Source: Flavisolibacter longurius
GTDB lineage: Bacteria > Bacteroidota > Bacteroidia > Chitinophagales > Chitinophagaceae
Assembly: GCA_014163555.1 (NCBI GenBank)
Contig: JACJGO010000003.1
Location: 62,001-126,000 of the forward strand
Reading direction: 5' to 3'
DNA length: 64,000 nt
The notes under the pieces were generated by a model that saw only the letters and a program-made list of their open reading frames with translations, was not told where the DNA came from and did not search any database. The translations under genes were made by a program, and so were the position numbers. This document shows, in pieces, positions 1 to 6,621 of the stretch; position 1 is the first letter of the stretch; the number at the start of each line of letters is the position of its first letter.

Positions 1-2
1 TT

Positions 3-926
3 TTCCGGACTCGAAAAAACTGGATCTCATTTGCCAGTATGGCGATGATGGTTCTTTTTGTGCCCTTCCTTTATTTTTTTCTTTTCCATTATTTCTCATG
101 GTTGCTGTTGGCCGCTTTTCTGGTATATGCAATGATCATCATGGGAACGCATGGAACTATCTGGTTTCACCGCTTTGGGACACACAAGGCGTTTCGGTTC
201 AGTCATCCGTTCTGGCGGGTAGTAACACAGAACTTGGTTATCAAAACACTTCCAGAAGAAATTTATATAGTCTCTCACCATGTGCATCATTCCAAATCCG
301 ATGAGCCCGGTGATCCTTATAATGCACAGGCGGGTTTCCTGTACTGTATGCTGGCAGAGTTTAATCACCAGCGTCTTTCACAAAACCTGAGCGAAGAGGA
401 TTACAAAAAAGTGGTGCATTTTATGCGGCATACAGGAGTTGGTTTAAATGATTACCGGCAGTACCGACGCTGGGGTTCGGTGGCCTCACCGGCCTATACG
501 CTGGGCCTGTGGGCAGCGAACTGGGCTTTTTGGGGTGTCGTGTTTTATCTGATTGGAGGATTTGCACTTGTCTGCACCCTATTCAGTGCCGCCTTTTTCT
601 GGTTTGTTCTGGTGCGGGCCTTTAACTACACGGGCCATGGAAAAGGAGAAGTAAAACACGTAGAAGGGGTGGATTTTGATACCTCCAATTTGTCGGTTAA
701 CCAGTTGCGGCCAGGGCTGTTTGCCGGAGAGTGGCACAACAATCATCATCTGTATCCCGGTTCGGCCAGGGCTGGTTTTTTGGCCTACCAATTAGACCTT
801 CCCTGGATTTATATTTATACTTTATACAAGCTGGGTGCGGTGTCTTCTTACCGTGATTCAAAACAAGAGTTTTTGCGGAAGTATGTGCTGGCAAAAGCAC
901 CGGCAGCCCAGGTAGCGGGAAAATAA
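3..926 (+). CDS. Acyl-CoA / fatty acid desaturase, 5' end outside window
   Basis: This is a membrane di-iron fatty-acid desaturase, which introduces a double bond into an acyl chain. The three histidine clusters of the family are visible: HRFGTH (about residues 44-49 counted from the ATG at 39), HHVHH (about 80-84) and HNNHH (about 235). Hydrophobic stretches surround them, as expected for four membrane helices. The frame is open to the window edge, and the residues before the ATG at 39 (KNWISFAS) still look like coding sequence, so the gene probably begins outside the window and 39 is an internal Met. The substrate and the position of desaturation cannot be read from the sequence. Confidence 0.85.
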   Translation, partial: FRTRKNWISFASMAMMVLFVPFLYFFLFHYFSWLLLAAFLVYAMIIMGTHGTIWFHRFGTHKAFRFSHPFWRVVTQNLVIKTLPEEIYIVSHHVHHSKSDEPGDPYNAQAGFLYCMLAEFNHQRLSQNLSEEDYKKVVHFMRHTGVGLNDYRQYRRWGSVASPAYTLGLWAANWAFWGVVFYLIGGFALVCTLFSAAFFWFVLVRAFNYTGHGKGEVKHVEGVDFDTSNLSVNQLRPGLFAGEWHNNHHLYPGSARAGFLAYQLDLPWIYIYTLYKLGAVSSYRDSKQEFLRKYVLAKAPAAQVAGK

Positions 927-1018
927 ATGAGAAGCTATTTCGGTTATTTCTTACCGTTAAACGACCTTATGGTAGCGATTGTTTGCTCTTTTTTTGTTCA
1001 CTTTTAAAACAGATTATT

Positions 1019-1372
1019 ATGACAAATGTTTGGTCAAAGTACCTGCCCATTTTACGCATTATTTTCAAACGGGCTTTAACAGAAGAGCAGCAGTTTGCGT
1101 TGAATGTGCCTGATTTTGAACGGGCCGGATTTAAACGTAAATCCGGTTATAAGTTTTTTATCCGCCTGAAGGACGGGCGGTTGGACAATGTGCTGGTTGA
1201 TTCCCCCCTTGCTTCCTCGCTGTCATCCACGCTGCTGGAAGATGAAACCATCCGGGAACTGGTGCAAACAAACGAACTGCACATCAGCATGAATGCAAAA
1301 TTCCAGCTCACGATCAAGCACGTGCCGGAGACAGTGGTGCAACAACCCGCGGAAGACGTAGTGTCTTTATAA
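1019..1372 (+). CDS. Hypothetical protein, 117 aa
   Basis: I do not recognise this family. The predicted 117-residue protein is soluble, with no signal peptide or membrane segment. It has a basic N-terminal part (LRIIFKRALTEEQQF), then a beta-rich region (SGYKFFIRLKDGRLDNVLVDSP). The ATG at 1019 is preferred over an in-frame ATG at 983, because the extra residues (MLFFCSLLKQII) look like untranslated leader and the downstream start opens a balanced, charged protein. It lies between the desaturase and another small gene on the same strand, 38 bp from the next start, so they may be cotranscribed. Confidence 0.6.
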   Translation: MTNVWSKYLPILRIIFKRALTEEQQFALNVPDFERAGFKRKSGYKFFIRLKDGRLDNVLVDSPLASSLSSTLLEDETIRELVQTNELHISMNAKFQLTIKHVPETVVQQPAEDVVSL

Positions 1373-1410
1373 TGACTTCCGTAAGAAAAGCGATAAACAC
1401 CAACATATAG

Positions 1411-1626
1411 ATGAATCAATTCACAAAAACAATAGACGGTATTCCCTTTGTTTTCCAGGGATTTATGGAAGGGAATGACGAGGTCTGCCGGGTAACTGTA
1501 GACAATCACAATTTTAAAATGATCGTGGGCGAAAGTGGTGAGTGGGAGATCTGGCAACAGGTTCCAAACTGGATCAAGCGATTGGAAAAAGATTTGCGGG
1601 AAGCCATCGACAAGGAATATTGTTAG
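1411..1626 (+). CDS. Hypothetical protein, 71 aa
   Basis: This small soluble protein of unknown function has an acidic and aromatic composition. It reads as an antiparallel beta segment (IPFVFQGFMEGNDEVCRVTVDNH, split by turns) followed by a charged C-terminal helix (IKRLEKDLREAIDKEY). There is no signal peptide and no recognisable catalytic motif. It follows the 117-residue hypothetical gene by 38 bp on the same strand. Amino-acid composition is natural and other frames over the stretch are poorer, which supports a real gene, but no function can be assigned. Confidence 0.55.
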   Translation: MNQFTKTIDGIPFVFQGFMEGNDEVCRVTVDNHNFKMIVGESGEWEIWQQVPNWIKRLEKDLREAIDKEYC

Positions 1627-1734
1627 CGGTGCTTTGCTGCCAAACTTCTGTCAATTCAAAAGGCCGGGATTCAGTTTTGTTCTTATTTCACCGCTTAATA
1701 TCCGGCCTGGTCTCATTCAGATAAAATAAACCTC

Positions 1735-1777
1735 AATCAGCAGGATCCATTGGCTTCGTACAATGACGTTGCTGATT
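1735..1777 (+). promoter_or_regulatory. Hairpin in the 5' leader of the RRM gene
   Basis: A perfect 8-bp inverted repeat, AATCAGCA (1735-1742) and TGCTGATT (1770-1777), encloses a second pair, ATTG (1749-1752) and CAAT (1761-1764). It ends 16 bases before the RRM start codon and is followed by an A-rich stretch rather than a T-run, so it is not a terminator. A role in controlling translation of the RNA-binding protein is inference only. Confidence 0.35.
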
Positions 1778-1793
1778 TCTAAAAAAATAAAAA

Positions 1794-2111
1794 ATGAAAA
1801 ATATGAATATTTATGTAGCAAATTTTGATACCAATTGGAAAGACGAAGACCTGCGCCAGCTATTTGCACCGTATGGCGAGGTGGCTTCCGCTTCAGTAGA
1901 AATGGATCTTTTCACCGACAAGTCGAGAGGCTTTGGGTATGTGGAAATGCCGGATGAGGCCAGCGCACAAAAGGCAATTGATGCCCTGCACCAGAAAGAT
2001 GTGAACGGTAATCAACTCAATGTAAAGCAGGCTGAGGCCAAGGTAGTAAACAAAGGTTCTTATAAGGTGGGTACGGGTGGCGTGAATCCTTACCGGTTCA
2101 GGAAAAACTGA
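1794..2111 (+). CDS. RNA-binding protein with one RRM domain
   Basis: This is a single-domain RNA recognition motif protein of 105 residues, of the small bacterial type. RNP2 is seen as IYVANF near the N-terminus and RNP1 as RGFGYVEM in the middle, each with the aromatic residues that stack on RNA bases. The four-stranded RRM fold covers about residues 4-80, and a short Gly-rich tail (YKVGTGGVNPYRF) follows. Such proteins bind single-stranded RNA in the cytoplasm, and many family members are cold-induced, which was not tested here. The start could be the ATG at 1794 or the one three codons later. A hairpin sits just upstream. Confidence 0.9.
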   Translation: MKNMNIYVANFDTNWKDEDLRQLFAPYGEVASASVEMDLFTDKSRGFGYVEMPDEASAQKAIDALHQKDVNGNQLNVKQAEAKVVNKGSYKVGTGGVNPYRFRKN

Positions 2112-2304
2112 TCCGGAAAATTGATGGTTCCAATTCCTTTGTTTTTACAGAATATTGGTGATCTGGAATCAGTATAAAATAACGTGTTGTGCTTTTGCCT
2201 TTTTTGATAGTTCTTCAGAAATGATATGAATAGGAATAGGATGGCTGCTCTTTTTGCATACCAGCCTGTTCCGTACTATCAACAACCCCTTTGGTGCTAT
2301 CGCT

Positions 2305-2565
2305 TTATCGGGAAAGAATAGCATTTACACTTGCCAAACTAATTTCATTCAGGTAAATGTCCAGGGCTTCCGTATTGTCGAAACAGTGAATGCGGAGATT
2401 TTTCCTGGCGGCGCCTTCAAAAAACACCTCCGCATAAAAACCGTTTATCTGGTATAGCACCACATCAACGCAGCCCTCATGGCGAAGAAACAGGAATGTA
2501 CCACGCTGCTTGATCACATGAATCTGCTCGTCTTTTTTCAGCTTGCTAAACTCCTTCAGGGTCAT
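2305..2565 (-). CDS. Hypothetical protein, 86 aa, paralogue of the gene at 5382
   Basis: I do not know this family. It is clearly paralogous to the 84-residue protein at 5382-5636: both share the order (I)KQxGxFLxxRxE, VDxxLYQIxGFYxEVxFE and SLDIYL(K/N)(D/E)I, consistent with a small mixed alpha/beta domain. The start at 2565 (MTLKEF) aligns with the paralogue's MNIQQF, and TGTGTGTATG is conserved at both starts, so an upstream in-frame Met at 2586 is disfavoured. It is transcribed away from the stand-alone CheB gene at 3277 and from an RNA-like element at 2726-2935. The paralogue has the same arrangement. No function can be given. Confidence 0.7.
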   Translation of the reverse strand: MTLKEFSKLKKDEQIHVIKQRGTFLFLRHEGCVDVVLYQINGFYAEVFFEGAARKNLRIHCFDNTEALDIYLNEISLASVNAILSR

Positions 2566-3276
2566 ACACACAATTGATCTAAACAAGGGTGCAATTGCAG
2601 GACCGGAATTTTTAAAAGCACTTTGTTTAGTTTTCTACTCTTCGCTGTGCAATTCGTTGTACAAATTGTTTCACGCCTTCTACAACGGGCCTCCGGCAAA
2701 ACCCTTCTTTAAACAGAAGAGATAATCTGGCATTGAATTGGGCTATAGAAGAACTGTAGCCTGGTAAAGAAAGTGAACCGAAAGAATGGAAAAGAATCAG
2801 GATGGATAAAGTAAACTTTTTATTGCCGGCTTTAATCCGTTGCGCTATGTCCTGATAAATGAAAAAAAGCTTAGGATTTGTGTGTATGACTTTGTGTGGT
2901 AAAAGAAAGGTAGCCCTCTGTGGCTACTTTTTCTTTTAAGTTCGTTTGCAGTTGTCTTAGGCTCGTGACTTTCCGATCCTTCCTGCGAATCCAACAAGTG
3001 GAATTGAAATTTGATCTTACCTCACGAAAGGCTGCTTTTTTGCCAAAGATGAAACACAAGACTATTATTCATCAGACAGCCCATCGTTACCTCTCTTCAG
3101 GTGTAACCAATCAGGCCTTCAGCCACTTTGCTCTACTTGAAACTGTGCTTTTTCGGTTACCGTCGATTTGAACATGGAAGATTGGTTTGCCATTTTTTTA
3201 CCACGATCACTTCTTTTGGTTTGGAGAAACATGCAGGCTTGCCATTCAACTGGCAAAACAATTGCAGCCATATTTT
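2566..3276. other. Long intergenic region upstream of the first CheB gene
   Basis: These 711 bases separate a minus-strand small gene from the plus-strand CheB gene. The part 2726-2935 resembles 5795-5990 and ends in a terminator hairpin (annotated separately). The rest, 2936-3276, holds no convincing gene. An open frame runs upstream of the CheB start chosen here, but its product does not resemble the family. Confidence 0.6.
2726..2935 (+). ncRNA. Candidate small RNA, copy 1, ending in a terminator hairpin
   Basis: This intergenic block resembles 5795-5990. Shared features in order are CTGGCAnTG(n)ATTnGGCTATA (2727-2747), TTG..TTTAATCCG (2823-2839), TATGTnC (2846-2851), ATAAA, TGTGTnTA and the hairpin GTAGCC/GGCTAC (2910-2927), followed by TTTTT. 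TTG at 2823 and TATGTCCT at 2846 are 20 bp apart, which loosely fits a Bacteroidota promoter, so a transcript of roughly 75-80 nt from about 2858 is possible. If the whole conserved block is transcribed, the RNA is about 200 nt. A 17-codon reading frame (2886-2939) overlaps the hairpin and begins MTL, like the small paralogous protein. The 5' end is uncertain. Confidence 0.4.
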
Positions 3277-4284
3277 ATGGAAGAAAGAACAATTGATGAG
3301 CCGAAATTTATGGTTTGTGTTGGTACCTCAGCCGGCGGTATACGTGCCCTGGAAGAATTTGTAACGCAACTGGACCCCGACATGGACGCAGCCTTTTTTG
3401 TTGTGCTGCACCTTTCCCGCAAAGGCATCGGCAAGTATTTGTTTCAGCGACTACAGGAGAGTACAACCCTGCAATGCAGTATAGGAAAAAATGGTGAACC
3501 CATCCGCAAAGGGCATATCTACATTGCCCCACCCGATGAGCACCTGATCCTGGCAAAAGGCCATATCATAATTGGCAAAGGCGCACACGAAAATCGCTGG
3601 CGTCCTTCCATCAACAACCTGTTTCGTTCGGCTGCCGGCACGTACAGCGGACGGGTCATCGGCATCGTTCTCACCGGTATGCTGGATGACGGAACCTCCG
3701 GTATGGGTTCTATTAAGCGTTGCGGCGGTATCACAATTGTACAGGATCCCAATGAAGCCAACCATCCGGATATGCCGCTTTCCGTGCTCGACAATGTTGA
3801 AGTGGACCATAATGTGTCGTTGACAAAAATGGGTGAACTGTTGAAAGAAATCATCCGGGATACCGACCCGGTAGAAATAGAAGTGCCCCACGACGTAAAA
3901 GTGGAGACGGCCATTGACCAGCGAATTTCTACAAGGGTGGAGAACCTCACGCAATTTGAAAAAAGTGAGATCAATTGTCCCGATTGTGGTGGTGGTCTTT
4001 ACATTACCCAAAAGGAACATCCCACGCATTACCGCTGTCATGTAGGCCATTCGTATACCGACAGGGAATTGCTGATTCGAATGTCAGAGGGAATGGAAGG
4101 CACATTCTGGACCTCACTTCGCATGATGGAAGAACGGCGGTCATTGTTGTTGAAACTGGCTAAAAAAGACCAGGAAAGGGGTTACGATACAAGTGCTGGT
4201 CGACATCTGCATCGGGCCAAAGAAATGGAAGTGCATATTGAAAATCTAAAGCAGATTTTATTTGCGGCGACGAACGTTGACTGA
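3277..4284 (+). CDS. Stand-alone CheB-type protein-glutamate methylesterase
   Basis: This is a CheB methylesterase domain without the usual N-terminal receiver. The catalytic triad is present: Ser in GTSAGG (about residue 17), His in VVLHLS (about 45) and Asp in GMLDDGTSGM (about 140). The C-terminal third is a cysteine/histidine module, CPDCGG...YRCHVGHSYT, known from unlinked CheB-like proteins of environmental bacteria and probably metal-binding. The ATG at 3277 (MEERTIDEPKF) is chosen because the longer frame from 3187 adds sequence unlike the family. It converges on a second CheB gene and overlaps it by 27 bp. No CheA, CheY or receptor gene is nearby, so the substrate is unknown; regulation of signalling is inferred. 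Confidence 0.85.
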   Translation: MEERTIDEPKFMVCVGTSAGGIRALEEFVTQLDPDMDAAFFVVLHLSRKGIGKYLFQRLQESTTLQCSIGKNGEPIRKGHIYIAPPDEHLILAKGHIIIGKGAHENRWRPSINNLFRSAAGTYSGRVIGIVLTGMLDDGTSGMGSIKRCGGITIVQDPNEANHPDMPLSVLDNVEVDHNVSLTKMGELLKEIIRDTDPVEIEVPHDVKVETAIDQRISTRVENLTQFEKSEINCPDCGGGLYITQKEHPTHYRCHVGHSYTDRELLIRMSEGMEGTFWTSLRMMEERRSLLLKLAKKDQERGYDTSAGRHLHRAKEMEVHIENLKQILFAATNVD

Positions 4285-5322
4285 TTTCTTCGATGCCGTT
4301 TTTTCAAAACGCAAGTCTTCGCTCATAAGTTCCTGGGTAAAAACGGAATCGTGTACCACCCGTGCCCGCTTCGCAATCTCCTCTGCCTTTTCTTTGAATG
4401 GTTTGGCTGCTTCGTGCTGGCCGATGGATTTGTAATGTTGGGCAATTTGCAGCAGCAGCATGTTGGTGGCTTCCAGCGCCTGCATGGCTTCCCACAGCTT
4501 TTCTTCCACCTGCGTGGTAATGCCGGCCAATAATGTGCTGGTCGTGTATGCATGACCGGTATGACATCGAAAGCGGATCATCTCGCCTTCGTCAATGCTC
4601 ACCAAAGCGCCTTTGCATTCGGGACAGGAAAATGTTGTCAGGCTGCCCATTTCCAGAATGCCGATTTCAAAGGCATTGTCGCGGGTGGCAATAATCACTT
4701 CCATTTGGAGAAGCTCCATTTCTTCCCCGGTCAAATCCGGCCGTTTGGGTGCTGTTTGGGCTACCATGGTCAGTAAGATGCCGCCTATGGCGCTTACCGG
4801 CAGGGAATGATCTACTTCCACATACTGCATCACGTTTTTGGGCATACTGGGAAACAAGGCTTCCTCCGGGTCCTGCACAATGGCTACGCCGCCATTCCGT
4901 TTGATATTCCACATGCCCGAAGTGCCATCATCCAGCAGGCCACTCAGTACAATGCCTACGACTCTTGGGCCATAGATCAGCGCGGCCGATCGAAACAGCG
5001 CATCCACAGAGGGACGAAACCGGTTTTCTTTGGGCCCTTTGCTCACAGCAATCTTGTTGCCTTTTTCCAGTATCAGGTGATGATCGGCCGGTGCCACGTA
5101 AATCCTGCCTTTCTGAATGCTTTCACCATCGGTGGGATGCACAACCGGCAGATGGCCTGCCTTTGACAGGATGCGGGGAAGGTTGCTTTTGGTATAAGGT
5201 GAAATGTGAATGACGATAAAAATGGCGGCATTGAGGTCTTGCGGAAGTGATTTCACAAAGCCAAGTAAGGATTCGACACCACCTGCCGACGCACCGATAA
5301 CAATGATATCCCATTTTGCCAT
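4258..5322 (-). CDS. Stand-alone CheB-type methylesterase, second copy
   Basis: This 354-residue CheB-domain protein has the same architecture as its tail-to-tail neighbour. It has Ser in GASAGG (about residue 12), His in IVIHIS (about 39) and Asp in GLLDDGTSGM (about 134), then a C-terminal CPECKG...FRCHTGHAYT module and a helical, Glu/Lys-rich end. There is no receiver domain, so control by phosphorylation must come from elsewhere, if at all. Its 3' end overlaps the neighbouring CheB gene by 27 bp. The two copies are similar but clearly diverged. It is followed upstream by the small paralogous gene at 5382. Confidence 0.88.
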   Translation of the reverse strand: MAKWDIIVIGASAGGVESLLGFVKSLPQDLNAAIFIVIHISPYTKSNLPRILSKAGHLPVVHPTDGESIQKGRIYVAPADHHLILEKGNKIAVSKGPKENRFRPSVDALFRSAALIYGPRVVGIVLSGLLDDGTSGMWNIKRNGGVAIVQDPEEALFPSMPKNVMQYVEVDHSLPVSAIGGILLTMVAQTAPKRPDLTGEEMELLQMEVIIATRDNAFEIGILEMGSLTTFSCPECKGALVSIDEGEMIRFRCHTGHAYTTSTLLAGITTQVEEKLWEAMQALEATNMLLLQIAQHYKSIGQHEAAKPFKEKAEEIAKRARVVHDSVFTQELMSEDLRFEKTASKKSVNVRRRK

Positions 5323-5381
5323 GCTGATGATTCGTTGATGAATCCATAGAAAGGTACGACAATTGGTACGGAACCGTATTC

Positions 5382-5636
5382 TTACAACAGTTGCTGCAGT
5401 GCGGAGATGTTGATGTCTTTCAGGTAAATGTCCAGGGAGGCGGTATCATCAAAGCTGCGGATGGTCATGCGGTCGTTGTTCTCTGCTTCAAAATAAACTT
5501 CAACATAAAAGCCATCGATCTGGTAAAGAATAATGTCAATCCCGGCTTCATTTCGAACATGCAGAAACGCACCTTCCTGCTTGATCGCATCAATTTTTTC
5601 TTCTTTGTCAAAACGCACAAATTGCTGAATATTCAT
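5382..5636 (-). CDS. Hypothetical protein, 84 aa, paralogue of the gene at 2305
   Basis: This is the second member of the small family seen at 2305-2565. It shares IKQEGAFLHVRNE, LYQIDGFYVEVYFE and the C-terminal SLDIYLKDI, with about 40-50 percent identity by eye over its length. The start at 5636 (MNIQQF) is preferred over a Met two codons upstream because the paralogue begins there. It lies 59 bp upstream of the second CheB gene on the same strand, so the two could be cotranscribed. An RNA-like element diverges from it at 5795-5990. Function unknown. Confidence 0.7.
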   Translation of the reverse strand: MNIQQFVRFDKEEKIDAIKQEGAFLHVRNEAGIDIILYQIDGFYVEVYFEAENNDRMTIRSFDDTASLDIYLKDINISALQQLL

Positions 5637-6022
5637 ACACACGGTTGAAAAGAAAGTGGTACAAATGGAGTACCGTTATGCGTTAAACACATGGCAGCGT
5701 AATGCTTTGTTGCGGTGAGCAAGGCCGTGCACAGAAAGGATAGTTCTCTCTACAGCGGAGGTTTCGAACGATACCTGTTTCAGCGGTAAATCTAACTGGC
5801 ACTGCATTTGGCTATACCAGAGCAATACTGGGCAACACACGGTTGCGTGCAGAAGAGGGGCAAAGTGGAAATGGCTCAATCGTGTGGTTGACAGTTTTAA
5901 TCCGGACAACCTATGTTCCAATAAAGATTATTATCTGAGTGTGTAAAGGACGTGTGATGTAAGGGGTAGCCAATCGGCTACCTTTTTTTATGCACAGCAA
6001 GATACTGACTGTAAGCAGATCA
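5637..6022. other. Intergenic region holding the second RNA-like element
   Basis: These 386 bases hold no convincing gene; a minus-strand frame at 5676-5921 has an unnatural composition. The stretch 5795-5990 resembles 2726-2935 and ends in a strong plus-strand terminator hairpin. Confidence 0.6.
5795..5990 (+). ncRNA. Candidate small RNA, copy 2, ending in a terminator hairpin
   Basis: This is the second copy of the element at 2726-2935. The block ACTGGCACTGCATTTGGC begins it, TTGACAG and TTTAATCCG follow at 5888-5904, TATGTTCC is at 5912-5919, and it ends in the perfect hairpin GGTAGCC-AATC-GGCTACC (5965-5982) plus seven T. TTG and TATG are 21 bp apart, a plausible promoter. It lies about 250 bp from the start of the divergent small gene, nearly the same distance as in copy 1. 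It shares no frame of any length with copy 1, which favours an RNA over a protein, though neither is proven. Confidence 0.42.
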
Positions 6023-6274
6023 CTACGCATTCTCTATCCCCCATCCTAAATTGCGGTAATACTCTTTCAAAAACTGGCAGGGATCATCCGGATGATGAAG
6101 AATCATTTTGGAGAACCCAATCATTTGCATGGTACTGGAGATAACCGGACTGGCGGCAATGCGGCATTTTTCATTCAACGGTTCAACGCTTACATCGGCC
6201 TCGTTTCCGCTGACTATGTATGCAGAGTGAATTTTTCGAATAACAAACATAAACGGCTTCTTTCCCTTCTTCAC
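6023..6274 (-). CDS. Hypothetical protein, 83 aa
   Basis: I do not recognise this protein. It has a basic start (MKKGKKPFMFVIRK), a short beta region (AYIVSGNEADVSVEPL) and an acidic-aromatic C-terminal helix ending in FLKEYYRNLGWGIENA. There is no signal peptide or membrane segment. It is the last of three minus-strand genes after the CheB-CheR fusion, 68 bp from the one before it. The overlapping plus-strand frame has a less natural composition, so this strand is preferred, but the call is uncertain. Confidence 0.45.
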   Translation of the reverse strand: MKKGKKPFMFVIRKIHSAYIVSGNEADVSVEPLNEKCRIAASPVISSTMQMIGFSKMILHHPDDPCQFLKEYYRNLGWGIENA

Positions 6275-6342
6275 ATCATTCGTTTTAGGAAAGGTAGTCT
6301 TTTCAAAGCGTTGACTACGTTATTTTTTGCTGACTAGTTGCC

Positions 6343-6555
6343 CTATTGAAGGTTGTTACCGTTCTCTTCCGTTTGCGCATTCGACTCCTCAAAGCATACC
6401 TGCAGCTTTGTTTCAATCAACCTGATTTCATCATACAATTTTTCCAGTTGCGCAAAGGCAATTTTTTGGCGAAAGCCTTCGGACGCTTTTCGTCTTTTAT
6501 AATCGAGTTGGGCTTGCAGGTAGGCGATTTCCTGGCGAAGATCAGAATGAAACAT
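6343..6555 (-). CDS. Small coiled-coil protein, 70 aa
   Basis: This 70-residue protein is almost entirely helical and charged. Heptad-like spacing of Leu/Ile (LRQEIAYLQAQLDY, then IAFAQLEKLYDEIRLIETKL) predicts a coiled coil. There is no signal peptide. It begins 66 bp after the stop codon of the CheB-CheR-PAS gene on the same strand and may be cotranscribed with it. A role as a partner of that sensor's own coiled coil is conceivable but only a guess. The overlapping plus-strand frame is hydrophobic and unlikely. Confidence 0.5.
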   Translation of the reverse strand: MFHSDLRQEIAYLQAQLDYKRRKASEGFRQKIAFAQLEKLYDEIRLIETKLQVCFEESNAQTEENGNNLQ

Positions 6556-6621
6556 TCATCTAAAATTAAGGGTGAATACGCAAAACCAGTACCTTTTTAG
6601 GTAAGTCGTACAGAATGTTCA

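Noticed and set aside
2886-2939. 17-codon frame in the first RNA-like element as a leader peptide
   Set aside because: It has no equivalent in the second copy and overlaps the terminator hairpin, so coding is doubtful; it is mentioned only with the element.
5676-5921. 81-codon minus-strand frame in the second RNA-like region
   Set aside because: It has an unnatural composition and no counterpart in the first copy of the element.
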